From Candidatus Heimdallarchaeota archaeon (lineage in GTDB: Archaea > Asgardarchaeota > Heimdallarchaeia > Heimdallarchaeales > Kariarchaeaceae), in assembly GCA_022574115.1 (NCBI GenBank), contig JACZSS010000059.1:1-9387 (forward strand): 9,387 nt of DNA, written 5' to 3'. The translations under genes were made by a program, and so were the position numbers. This document shows, piece by piece, positions 1 through 6,620 of this stretch; within the stretch, counting starts at the first letter, position 1; each line of letters opens with the position of its first letter. A model generated the notes under the pieces. The model ran no database searches. It saw only the letters and a list, made by a program, of their open reading frames with translations, and was not told the origin of the DNA.

Positions 1-1451
1 GAAAGAAGACTGCTCGAGAAAGAATTAACATTTTGCTGGATGACCAATCATTTCAGGAAACTGATAAGTTTGTAATACATCGGACAGTTGATTTTGACCT
101 TGAAAATAAGAAATTTTTGGGTGACGGAGTAGTAACTGGATACGGTACAATTCAGGGAAAATCTGTAGTCCTTTTCTCGCAAGACTTCACAGTATTTGGA
201 GGTTCATTGGGAGAGATGTATGGCAAAAAGATCACAAAAATAATGGATTTTGCAATGAAAAATGGTTGCCCCATTATTGGTTTGAATGATTCTGGTGGAG
301 CCAGAATTCAGGAGGGCGTAGCATCACTAGCCGGATATGGTGATATATTTCACGCCAACGTACAAGCCTCGGGTATAGTGCCCCAAATATCCGTAATTAT
401 GGGACCATGCGCAGGAGGAGCAGTCTATTCACCCGCAGTAACCGATTTCATAATAATGGTAGACCAGACCAGTCATATGTTTATCACAGGACCTGAAGTT
501 GTGAAAAGTGTCACCGGTGAAGACATCTCATTTGACGACCTTGGTGGGTCTAGGACCCACACACAAACTAGTGGGGTCGCTCAATTTAGAGCAGAAAGTG
601 AAGAACAGGCTTTGGCTATAGTTCATAAATTATTGGAGTATATTCCCCAAAATAATCTTGAGTTTATTGCCAAGCGGCAGAGCATTGAGCCAGATGTGGA
701 TAAAAGTATACTAAGGAGCATTCTGCCGTCAAACTCTAACGAGGCCTATGATACTCGTGATGTAATAAAAGCGGTGGTTGACAAAAATTCCTTTTTTGAG
801 GTGCACAAGGATTTTGCGACCAATATCGTTGTTGGTTTCGGATTTTTAGGAGGAGCCAGTATTGGCATAGTTGCAAATCAACCTAGTTCAATGGCTGGAG
901 TCATAGATATAGACGCTTCTGATAAAGCAGCTAGATTTATCAGATTTTGTGATGCTTTTAATATTCCACTCGTCACATTTGTTGATGTTCCGGGTTTCCT
1001 TCCAGGCTCGAATCAAGAGCATCGAGGCATTATTCGGCATGGAGCAAAATTGTTATTTGCTTATTCAGAAGCATCTGTTGCCAAATTGACCGTAATTCTT
1101 CGAAAAGACTATGGTGGTGCCTATGACGTAATGTGTTCTCGTCATCTTGGAGCGGATCATGTTTTTGCATGGCCTATGGCACAAATTGCTGTAATGGGAT
1201 CAGAGGGTGCAGTAAATATCATTTATCGAAAAGATCTTGCTAAGGCAAAAAATCCAGACACCCAGAGAAAAGAGTTTGCTGATAAATATCAGGAAAAATT
1301 TGGAAATCCATATATTGCAGCAGAATTAGGATTAATCGATTCTGTGATTTATCCTGAAGATACTCGAGAAAGTCTTTTGAAGGCCCTCAAACAGTGCGAA
1401 AACAAACGTTTACTTCGTCCAAAAAGAAAACATGGTAACATGCCCGTATAG
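1..1451 (+). CDS. pccB: Acyl-CoA (propionyl-CoA type) carboxylase, carboxyltransferase beta subunit; 5' end outside window
   Basis: This is the carboxyltransferase subunit of a biotin-dependent acyl-CoA carboxylase (PccB/MmdA family). It moves a carboxyl group from carboxybiotin to propionyl-CoA, giving methylmalonyl-CoA in the cytoplasm. The reading frame is open from base 3 and begins with the family's conserved KxTARERI...LLD segment, so the gene starts upstream of the window. The TTG at 33 is internal, not a start. About 482 residues are present; the family usually has 510-520, so roughly 30 are missing. Counting from the first complete codon, the N-terminal crotonase-like lobe has SGGARIQEG near residue 97 and GPCAGGAVYSPA at 134-145. 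The C-terminal lobe has DVPGFLPG and then YGGAYDVM at 370-377. Asp375 sits where PccB enzymes carry Asp, a position known to influence propionyl- versus acetyl-CoA choice. The C-terminus ends in the typical RPKRKHGN motif, so the 3' end is complete. The biotin carboxylase and biotin carrier genes are not in view. Decarboxylase (MmdA) use cannot be excluded. Confidence 0.93.
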   Translation, partial: KKTARERINILLDDQSFQETDKFVIHRTVDFDLENKKFLGDGVVTGYGTIQGKSVVLFSQDFTVFGGSLGEMYGKKITKIMDFAMKNGCPIIGLNDSGGARIQEGVASLAGYGDIFHANVQASGIVPQISVIMGPCAGGAVYSPAVTDFIIMVDQTSHMFITGPEVVKSVTGEDISFDDLGGSRTHTQTSGVAQFRAESEEQALAIVHKLLEYIPQNNLEFIAKRQSIEPDVDKSILRSILPSNSNEAYDTRDVIKAVVDKNSFFEVHKDFATNIVVGFGFLGGASIGIVANQPSSMAGVIDIDASDKAARFIRFCDAFNIPLVTFVDVPGFLPGSNQEHRGIIRHGAKLLFAYSEASVAKLTVILRKDYGGAYDVMCSRHLGADHVFAWPMAQIAVMGSEGAVNIIYRKDLAKAKNPDTQRKEFADKYQEKFGNPYIAAELGLIDSVIYPEDTRESLLKALKQCENKRLLRPKRKHGNMPV

Positions 1452-1529
1452 AATTACTCTTCGAAGCGATCGAAAAAACAATAGCTTTTAGTAATTAAGA
1501 ATTTACCCTGATCTTAGGATTCAAGGAAT

Positions 1530-2222
1530 ATGGCTGATGTTGATAAACTAATCTCGACTTTCAGTGCTCTAAACATTGCCAAATTCGACAAAGATAAGCT
1601 TATGTCACTGGATCTGAGCGATCAGGGAATTATTACCCTTCCCAAGGAACTTTTCAGTTTATCTAATCTTCTTATCTTAAATTTAAAGGGAAATAGACTA
1701 AATTCGATTCCAAAAAACATTGAAAAACTCAGCAATCTCGAATTTTTGGACCTGAGTAATAATGAAATTGTAGATGTTCCCGACAAGCTTGGTAAGCTAT
1801 CAAAGTTGAAAACTCTTAGATTACATAATAATAATATCATTGGGTTACCAGACGCTATCGGTAACCTAAAGGATTTACTCGAAATCACGATTTATCAAAA
1901 TCCAATACAAGAATTACCTCATCAATTTGGAAATTTAACGCAATTAAAAAATCTGAATCTAGAGAACTGTGAATTAACTTCCTTGCCTGAATCTATCGAA
2001 AATTTGACAAACTTAGAGACTGTAAATCTTGCCAAAAATAAATTGGTGGTGTTTCCTGAGATATTAGCATTTGGGGCACCAATACGAAAGCTTGAGTTAC
2101 AAGAAAATATGATTAAACAAATTCCGAAAACTGTTTCGAGAATGTCTAAGCTCCAATATCTGAATCTAAATTACAATCATCTTTCTGATCTCCCCCTTGA
2201 GATTTCAAAATTAGGGAGTTGA
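1530..2222 (+). CDS. Leucine-rich-repeat protein, N-terminal part (frame broken at 3' end)
   Basis: This is the first 230 residues of a leucine-rich-repeat protein. After a short N-terminal lead of about 23 residues come nine uninterrupted 23-residue repeats of the pattern LxxLxLxxNxLxxLPxxIxxLxx. The first begins at Leu24 (LMSLDLSDQGIITLP) and the ninth ends at the last residue before the TGA at 2220-2222. Such repeats form a curved solenoid used for protein binding; the partner is unknown. No signal peptide or membrane segment is visible, so it is probably cytoplasmic. The stop falls exactly at a repeat boundary, and the repeats resume in register in the overlapping frame at 2219. The two frames are therefore almost certainly one gene of about 364 residues. 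The start is ATG 1530. An AT-rich stretch at about 1492-1505 could be its promoter, and a weak AAGGA lies only 2 bases before the ATG. It follows pccB by 78 bases. Confidence 0.85.
   Translation: MADVDKLISTFSALNIAKFDKDKLMSLDLSDQGIITLPKELFSLSNLLILNLKGNRLNSIPKNIEKLSNLEFLDLSNNEIVDVPDKLGKLSKLKTLRLHNNNIIGLPDAIGNLKDLLEITIYQNPIQELPHQFGNLTQLKNLNLENCELTSLPESIENLTNLETVNLAKNKLVVFPEILAFGAPIRKLELQENMIKQIPKTVSRMSKLQYLNLNYNHLSDLPLEISKLGS
2207..2220 (+). other. Site of apparent -1 frameshift in the LRR gene
   Basis: The LRR reading frame must move by one base somewhere in this interval. One extra base would restore the repeats in three ways: in the A run at 2207-2210 (giving ISKIREL), in the G run at 2214-2216 (giving ISKLGEL, the most consensus-like), or in the T pair at 2219-2220 (giving ISKLGSL). 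All three keep the 23-residue spacing, so the exact position cannot be fixed from the sequence. There is no canonical X-XXY-YYZ slippery heptamer here, which argues against programmed -1 frameshifting. Confidence 0.75.
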
Positions 2223-2623
2223 GACATTTATCAGTCTTCAAAAACCGTTTATCATCTGTTCCTGTCGAAATAGGGATGTTGAATAAAATGGAATATTTAA
2301 ATCTGGGAGAAAATCAATTGGAGCAAATTCCCAATTCTATTTCAAACATGAAGAAATTGCAAACCTTGCTCCTTCATCGAAATAAACTAGTTGAGCTACC
2401 TGAAGAAATCGTTAAGCTGATCCAACTAAAGGAATTATGGATAATAGGAAACAAGTATTCAAGAAACGAATCAAAAAACCCATTGGCAAAGCTTCGAGAT
2501 CAAATTAGCATCATTAATCCTTTAAGTGATAAACGACACTATCTTTCATCTGAGATAGACCAGTGGTTGAGAATTCTTGAAAAAAATGGATGTAATATTG
2601 ATGGTTTCAATCCTTCGATCTAG
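2219..2623 (+). CDS. Leucine-rich-repeat protein, C-terminal part (continues the preceding frame)
   Basis: This frame carries the remaining repeats of the upstream LRR gene. Repeat 10 begins with the TTG at 2219-2221 read as leucine (LRHLSVFKNRLSSVP), then two more full 23-residue repeats and a partial thirteenth (LKELWIIGNK). A C-terminal tail of about 55 residues follows (NPLAKLRDQ...IDQWLRILEKNG), probably helical and capping the solenoid. An independent start is unlikely: TTG 2219 would open in the middle of the repeat array and the first ATG is at 2276, inside repeat 10. The sequence shows a -1 frame relation with a TTGA overlap. I infer a one-base loss in the genome or assembly, or less likely recoding or translational coupling. 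The TAG stop at 2621-2623 lies within the CTAG shared with the opposing enoyl-CoA hydratase stop. The tail has no domain I recognise. Confidence 0.75.
   Translation: MRHLSVFKNRLSSVPVEIGMLNKMEYLNLGENQLEQIPNSISNMKKLQTLLLHRNKLVELPEEIVKLIQLKELWIIGNKYSRNESKNPLAKLRDQISIINPLSDKRHYLSSEIDQWLRILEKNGCNIDGFNPSI
2580..2586 (-). terminator. Possible oligo-T terminator for enoyl-CoA hydratase
   Basis: Seven A residues on the + strand read as TTTTTTT on the minus strand, about 34-40 bases beyond the hydratase stop. Archaeal termination commonly uses such non-template T runs. The run lies inside the coding region of the convergent LRR gene (codons of the EKNG segment), so it may be coincidental. Confidence 0.3.
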
Positions 2624-3417
2624 TTTCCAGTAAACTTTGCCTTTCGTTTTTCAATAAACGCAGTCATCCCTTCTCGGAGATCCTTCGTGCCAAAACAGTT
2701 AACGGCCTCATTCAGTTCAATTTCTAATCCAGAAGTCATTGGTACATTCAATGCAGCTTGAATTGCGATTTTTGCACCCCCTATAGCGACGGGAGCTAGT
2801 TTGAGCAATGAATTGAGCATCGAATCGACTGCAGCATCAAGTTGATCGTCTTTGACTACCTTTGCGATTATCCCGCGTTCATATGCAATCGTTGCGTTAA
2901 TCCGCTCTCCTGTCAAAATCATCAGTTTGGCCATACTCTCTCCCACAATTCGAGTCAAACGCTGTGTTCCACCAGCAGATGGAATCAGACCAAGCGACAC
3001 CTCTGGTAAGCCGACCACAGATTTTTCTGTAGCGATTCTGATGTCACAGGCCAGCGCCAGTTCGAGTCCACCTCCAAGAGCATATCCATTGATCGCAGCA
3101 ATCACCGGCACTCTAAGTCGTTCTATACGGTTGAAGAGTTGCTGAAGTCTGCGAAGATAACTTCTCGCTTCAGACGGAGTCATTTTGACCATTTCAGTAA
3201 TGTCTGCACCAGCAACGAAAGCCCGATCACCGCTCCCAGTAATTACTAAAGCTCTAAGTAATGACGCTGAACTTTCAATTTGATCCAGTGCAGCTTGTAA
3301 ATCCTTCACTACGGCTTTGCTCAATGCATTCAACAATTCTGGCTGATTAAATCGCAATGTCGCAACGTCTTCTCTAGGTGAATCAAAGATTAACTCCAAT
3401 GTCTCGAATTTGACCAT
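2620..3417 (-). CDS. Enoyl-CoA hydratase (crotonase family)
   Basis: This enzyme adds water across the 2,3 double bond of enoyl-CoA thioesters such as crotonyl-CoA, giving 3-hydroxyacyl-CoA, in beta-oxidation or C4 acyl-CoA metabolism. The 265-residue protein covers the whole crotonase fold at the usual length. The CoA/oxyanion-hole segment is AFVAGADI at 66-73. NGYALGGGLE ends in Glu119, and LPEVSLG contains Glu139. These match the two catalytic glutamates of classical hydratases (Glu144/Glu164 in rat) with the same 20-residue spacing, which favours true hydratase over isomerase-only relatives. AGGTQRL follows as expected, and the C-terminus EGMTAFIEKRKAKF is typical. The ATG at 3417 matches the family N-terminus and has a TATA-like box 24-31 bases upstream. 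It is divergent from the 3-hydroxyacyl-CoA dehydrogenase, which takes its product, and convergent with the LRR gene. In many archaea these two activities are fused; here they are separate. Exact chain-length preference is unknown. Confidence 0.93.
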   Translation of the reverse strand: MVKFETLELIFDSPREDVATLRFNQPELLNALSKAVVKDLQAALDQIESSASLLRALVITGSGDRAFVAGADITEMVKMTPSEARSYLRRLQQLFNRIERLRVPVIAAINGYALGGGLELALACDIRIATEKSVVGLPEVSLGLIPSAGGTQRLTRIVGESMAKLMILTGERINATIAYERGIIAKVVKDDQLDAAVDSMLNSLLKLAPVAIGGAKIAIQAALNVPMTSGLEIELNEAVNCFGTKDLREGMTAFIEKRKAKFTGN

Positions 3418-3440
3418 TTAATCATAGAAACTAATTTCAA

Positions 3441-3450
3441 TATAAAAAAT
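3441..3450 (-). promoter_or_regulatory. TATA-like box for enoyl-CoA hydratase
   Basis: The minus strand reads ATTTTTTATA here, with its TATA-like core (3441-3448) 24-31 bases upstream of the ATG at 3417. This is the distance expected for an archaeal TATA box driving a leaderless or nearly leaderless transcript. No Shine-Dalgarno sequence precedes the ATG. Confidence 0.45.
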
Positions 3451-3572
3451 TCAAAATAGTGCCATTTGGAAAAGATCACTGAAATTTGGTACTGTGGATC
3501 TCAATAATCCTGAATCGACATATTCTTCTAATCCCTGAATATTTATGAGATTCTGTCCAATTATGAAACGAA

Positions 3573-3582
3573 TTATTATTTT
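3573..3582 (+). promoter_or_regulatory. Possible TATA-like box for 3-hydroxyacyl-CoA dehydrogenase
   Basis: The AT-only stretch TTATTATTTT lies 22-31 bases before the ATG at 3604, the archaeal TATA position for a leaderless transcript. The rest of the 186-base divergent region (3418-3603) shows no gene that I can support. Confidence 0.3.
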
Positions 3583-3603
3583 GTATTTGCTAACTTGAGG
3601 TTT

Positions 3604-4455
3604 ATGAAAGAAATTAAGACGGTGGCCGTTATTGGAGCTGGTCAAATGGGAGCCGGAATCGGACTAATCTCGGCCTTTTACGGCTTTAAAGTCGTACTGA
3701 ATGACATAAATCAACAATTCATTGACAGAGGAATGAAGCAAAACGAAAAATGGATTGAACGGCAGGTGGAAAAAAATAGGTTTGACGAAAGCAAAGCGAA
3801 TTTGATCAGATCTAAACTAATTGGGATTCTTTCTTTAGAAGAAGCGGTAAGCGATGCTGATCTCGTAATTGAAGCTATCATCGAAAATCAAGAGATAAAA
3901 AACAACACTTGGAAAATAATCGGAGAAAACGCTCCTGAGTATACTCTTTTTGGGAGTAATACATCATCTTTGTCTATCACGGAAATGGGAAAACATTCTG
4001 GTCGACCAACTCAATTTCTGGGAACTCATTTTTTCAATCCACCAGTAATTATGAAGATTATTGAATTTATCAAAGGATATGAAACCACTGATGAAACATT
4101 AAACGCATTGGTTGGCTACGGCCAGACAATGGAGATGAATACAGTCATAGCGACCGAAGCTCCTGGCTTCATTGTTAATAGATTGATGATCCCCCAGCTA
4201 AACGAAGCATATTTTGCACTCATGGAGGGAGTCGCAACCGCGGACGACATTGACATCGCTATGAAATTTGGATTAAATCATCCTATGGGTCCTTTAGCAC
4301 TTTCCGATTTTATTGGACTCGACACCATCTTGTACATTGCTGAATATCTTCATCGAGAATTAGGGGAAAAATTTAGACCCTGTCCTTTACTTGTCAAAAT
4401 GGTACGAGCAGGAAAACTAGGGAAGAAATCTGGTGAAGGGTTTTACAAATACTGA
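3604..4455 (+). CDS. hbd: 3-hydroxyacyl-CoA (3-hydroxybutyryl-CoA type) dehydrogenase
   Basis: This NAD(P)-dependent dehydrogenase interconverts 3-hydroxyacyl-CoA and 3-ketoacyl-CoA, most likely acting on C4 substrates. The 283-residue stand-alone protein is the length of clostridial Hbd and human HADH. The N-terminal Rossmann fold opens with VAVIGAGQMGAGI (GxGxxG at 11-16), and Asp34 follows the second strand, favouring NAD. The catalytic set is complete: Ser121 in SNTSSLSIT, His142 in GTHFFNPP, Glu154 in MKIIEFI, and Asn192 in PGFIVNRL. Each of Ser, His and Asn is offset by four from the Clostridium numbering. The C-terminal dimerisation domain has GLNHPMGPLALSDFIGLD and ends with GKKSGEGFYKY. 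I chose the ATG at 3604 rather than the in-frame TTG at 3595, because it places the Rossmann strand at the usual distance. A GAGG at 3597-3600 is too close to be a good ribosome site. It diverges from the enoyl-CoA hydratase and overlaps the NosD-like gene by 13 bases tail to tail. Confidence 0.94.
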   Translation: MKEIKTVAVIGAGQMGAGIGLISAFYGFKVVLNDINQQFIDRGMKQNEKWIERQVEKNRFDESKANLIRSKLIGILSLEEAVSDADLVIEAIIENQEIKNNTWKIIGENAPEYTLFGSNTSSLSITEMGKHSGRPTQFLGTHFFNPPVIMKIIEFIKGYETTDETLNALVGYGQTMEMNTVIATEAPGFIVNRLMIPQLNEAYFALMEGVATADDIDIAMKFGLNHPMGPLALSDFIGLDTILYIAEYLHRELGEKFRPCPLLVKMVRAGKLGKKSGEGFYKY

Positions 4456-5948
4456 CTTTTTCTTTTTTTTGATTTTATAGTTTGGTTGTAGATTAAAGAT
4501 ATGATAATGATATTCCAATAGATATTTGATTCAAACGTCGTAGATCTAGTGTCATCTCGATTCGGATTTTCTGCTGGGGTTATTGTTGAAGAGAAGAGAT
4601 TCTGAGTGGGATCAACAGATAAATTTGGGGAAATTTCATCACTTATGAATATTCGTTGGAATTTAAATGATGCTGAGGATATTAAGGTCATGTTTACATC
4701 AGTGCTTACTGCGTCTACAGTGATTTCATACCATTCATTCTCACGCGGTAAATTCAACCAGTCATACTGAATGTCTTTAAGTCCTGAAGTGATCAGAATC
4801 TCTATCTCTGTATTTTCCACCGAATAATATAAATCGTAATGTATATCGTTCCCTTTGCTATCGATTGCAGAAAACCATCGGAGTTGAATTGAAGTAGTTG
4901 ACAGAACTGACGCTGGTAAATCAGTTGAATTTACAACTGCTAGTAACTTATGAAACGGACTATTGTAATGTGGTTTGACGCGAGGAGATAAATCAGAATT
5001 ACCGAAATTCTGATTAAAGATCGTATATGGTTCATCAGCAATACCATCATCATCCAGATCAATATGGATACCATCTGAATAATAGTTGTTTTCAAAAAAC
5101 AAGTTTCCCGTATCATCTGTGGCTTGGTAATATGTTAATGGAATCCCGTTTTGGATGAAATCGTTGTGCTTAATTTGATTCCCAGTCGAATCCAAATAAG
5201 CTATTAAACCGATTCTTTTATTGCGATAGACGCTGTTATTGTAAATTGTGGTCCTTGAAGCCGCATGGTTAATTTCAATACCTTTGGAATTTTCATACAC
5301 TAAATTTTCAAAGATATCTGCAGAATCTGTTCGAAATAAATCAATACCAGTGGGACTAGCATAAATCGCATTTCTGCTGATTGAGATGTCGCGTGTTGAT
5401 TCTCCTGCTCTAATACCTCCAAAACCATTAGAATATATTATGTTCTCGCTGAAAACTAATCGGGACCCACCATTTTCTGCCTCAATGCCAAAATTTCCAT
5501 TTTCAGATATCGTGTTGTTTTCAACCACGATATTATGCGATCCATTGAGGTAAACACCATTGTATCCATTTGCTTGAATCACATTGTCTTGGATCACAAC
5601 ATTAGCCACATCAGAGAGTAAAATGCCACTACTTGAAGTTCCACCCCCGAATATAAGATTATTCTGAATCGTAAAACTTAGACTTACCCCTATTATGTGG
5701 ATGATTGGTTCTCCTGAAACAATATTTGTGAAGGTTAGGTTTTCTATGATAAAGGGATCATTCGTAAAACCAGAGCCAATAAATTCTCGATTAAAAAAGT
5801 CAGAGTTGCCTATTATTAAAATTGGGTCATGACTTATTAGTTGGCCTGCACTAATTGTATCAACTGTTGACTGATTACCGGTGCCGATATCAGTTGGGAT
5901 TAAGATAAGGCTGATAATGATTACGTACCATATCAGTCTCATCTTCAT
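4443..5948 (-). CDS. Secreted NosD-like right-handed beta-helix surface protein
   Basis: This 501-residue protein appears to be exported and displayed at the cell surface. Residues 1-24 form a signal peptide (MKMR followed by a hydrophobic stretch, then polar TGNQS). An IIGNSDFFN...FIGSGFTNDPFIIENL motif at 45-71, typical of archaeal NosD-like proteins, leads into parallel beta-helix repeats at about 70-290. Their rungs read like NNTISENGNFGIEAENG. A DLDDDGIADEPYTI loop at 297-310 is acidic and may bind calcium. About 345-430 resembles a fibronectin-III-like beta sandwich, and 435-475 is a Ser/Thr/Pro/Asn-rich stalk. A short hydrophobic segment (476-487) is followed by the basic tail KSKKRK, suggesting a membrane anchor, although 12 residues is short. 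I count about nine N-x-S/T sequons outside the membrane, fitting a glycoprotein. The beta-helix could bind or cleave polysaccharide, but no catalytic residues can be assigned. It shares only the fold with NosD of nitrous oxide reduction; no nos genes are present. Confidence 0.85.
   Translation of the reverse strand: MKMRLIWYVIIISLILIPTDIGTGNQSTVDTISAGQLISHDPILIIGNSDFFNREFIGSGFTNDPFIIENLTFTNIVSGEPIIHIIGVSLSFTIQNNLIFGGGTSSSGILLSDVANVVIQDNVIQANGYNGVYLNGSHNIVVENNTISENGNFGIEAENGGSRLVFSENIIYSNGFGGIRAGESTRDISISRNAIYASPTGIDLFRTDSADIFENLVYENSKGIEINHAASRTTIYNNSVYRNKRIGLIAYLDSTGNQIKHNDFIQNGIPLTYYQATDDTGNLFFENNYYSDGIHIDLDDDGIADEPYTIFNQNFGNSDLSPRVKPHYNSPFHKLLAVVNSTDLPASVLSTTSIQLRWFSAIDSKGNDIHYDLYYSVENTEIEILITSGLKDIQYDWLNLPRENEWYEITVDAVSTDVNMTLISSASFKFQRIFISDEISPNLSVDPTQNLFSSTITPAENPNRDDTRSTTFESNIYWNIIIISLIYNQTIKSKKRKSQYL
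4457..4470 (+). terminator. Oligo-T terminator after 3-hydroxyacyl-CoA dehydrogenase
   Basis: A run of five T, one C and eight T begins two bases after the dehydrogenase stop. Archaeal RNA polymerase terminates at such T runs on the non-template strand without needing a hairpin. On the other strand the same bases encode part of the lysine-rich tail of the NosD-like protein. Confidence 0.55.
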
Positions 5949-5970
5949 TATCTAAACAGATGTTAGAACA

Positions 5971-5988
5971 GATTTAAGTTTTATTTCA
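5971..5988 (-). promoter_or_regulatory. BRE/TATA-like promoter of NosD-like gene
   Basis: The minus strand reads GAAATAAAACTTAAATC. A purine-rich BRE-like part is followed by an AT-rich TATA-like part centred about 27 bases upstream of the ATG at 5948. This suggests the gene has its own promoter rather than depending on doxX, which ends 96 bases upstream. Confidence 0.35.
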
Positions 5989-5998
5989 GTTGGTATGA

Positions 5999-6021
5999 AC
6001 AACTAGATCATTAGTAGTTGT
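5999..6021 (-). repeat. Short inverted repeat between doxX-like and NosD-like genes
   Basis: ACAACTA at 5999-6005 pairs with TAGTTGT at 6015-6021, giving a perfect 7-bp stem with a 9-base loop, 24 bases past the DoxX stop. No T run follows on the minus strand, so it is not a classical intrinsic terminator. It could be an RNA end structure or chance. Confidence 0.3.
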
Positions 6022-6044
6022 GGCGAGCCGATTTGATCTGAAAT

Positions 6045-6620
6045 CTAGGAGAGAACTCGATTGTTCTTCACGATCTCAAGGTTTTTCCATTTGTTCCCTA
6101 AACCAACAAAGTTGCTAGCTTTGCTGTGAGCGAAGTAAAGAGCTGCAAGTCCATAGATTATGTGGTCGTCTAGTATGGGGTTATGATCAGTTTCTTGTAT
6201 GAAAGGTAGCACTGCTAAATACAGGAAACCCATTAACATCGCCCCTCCATAACCTGCAATTCTCATGGCGATACCAAGGATAAAAGCCGTTCCGACGGCA
6301 AATAGCCCCAGCATGAATAATATGTCGACCACGCCAATTTGATTTGGTCCATTGCTTGACATGTTAGCAAAGAGATGGCCAAACCAAGTACCAGTCCCAA
6401 AGTTAAGGAAACCATAAGTCGGTGAGTTACCATAGATCATAGCCTTTGAGGAACGGGTAGTGTATCCCAATCCGAACATCTTATCTAAAAATGGCCAAAG
6501 AAATATCCAGCCAAGTGCAATTCGTAGTAATCCCAGAAAATAGTTTGAAGCGTTTTTAGTGTTCAATTTTTTCACCTTGTTGAAGTTACTTATTAATTTA
6601 TAGTAATTAGTAACTATCAT
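6045..6620 (-). CDS. DoxX-family membrane protein
   Basis: This 191-residue integral membrane protein belongs to the DoxX/DoxD-like superfamily. Some members are subunits of thiosulfate:quinone oxidoreductase; most have unknown redox-related or membrane roles. Four hydrophobic segments are visible. TM1 is at about 26-45 (NYFLGLLRIALGWIFLWPFL, with the family's LRIALGxxFLWPFLDK start). TM2 is at about 96-118, TM3 at about 120-141 and TM4 at about 150-166. Between TM1 and TM2 is a Gly/Asn-rich loop, and the conserved NPILDDHIIYGL motif opens TM4. The N-terminus before TM1 is basic and not a cleaved signal. The ATG at 6620 has a clear TATA-like box 21-30 bases upstream. No cysteines or other redox ligands stand out. 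No sulfur-oxidation partner (such as DoxA) lies nearby, so a thiosulfate role is not supported here. The gene appears to stand alone, 96 bases upstream of the NosD-like gene on the same strand. Confidence 0.85.
   Translation of the reverse strand: MIVTNYYKLISNFNKVKKLNTKNASNYFLGLLRIALGWIFLWPFLDKMFGLGYTTRSSKAMIYGNSPTYGFLNFGTGTWFGHLFANMSSNGPNQIGVVDILFMLGLFAVGTAFILGIAMRIAGYGGAMLMGFLYLAVLPFIQETDHNPILDDHIIYGLAALYFAHSKASNFVGLGNKWKNLEIVKNNRVLS

Noticed and set aside
1622..1888. 88-codon ORF on the minus strand
   Set aside because: It is antisense to the clear LRR repeats and its translation shows no recognisable motif.
2852..3145. 97-codon ORF on the plus strand
   Set aside because: It is antisense to the catalytic core of the enoyl-CoA hydratase, whose motifs are complete; the Ser/Pro-rich translation looks like a frame shadow.
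2620..3417. Higher G+C of the enoyl-CoA hydratase gene (about 45% in hand-counted lines, against about 30% in sampled lines of the LRR and dehydrogenase genes) as a sign of horizontal transfer
   Set aside because: Sampled lines of the doxX-like gene reach similar values, and both proteins are rich in Ala/Gly, which need GC-rich codons. A phylogeny would be required.
3451..3645. 64-codon ORF on the minus strand across the divergent promoter region
   Set aside because: It runs over the start and Rossmann motif codons of the dehydrogenase and would overlap the promoters of both divergent genes; no family resemblance is visible.
4443..5948. Participation of the NosD-like gene in nitrous oxide reduction
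   Set aside because: Only the beta-helix fold is shared; no nosZ, nosF or nosY homologue is nearby and the domain layout is that of a surface protein.
6030..6045. Hairpin GATTT-GATCTG-AAATC at the DoxX stop codon
   Set aside because: A 5-bp AT-rich stem with no following T run on the minus strand is too weak to call a terminator.
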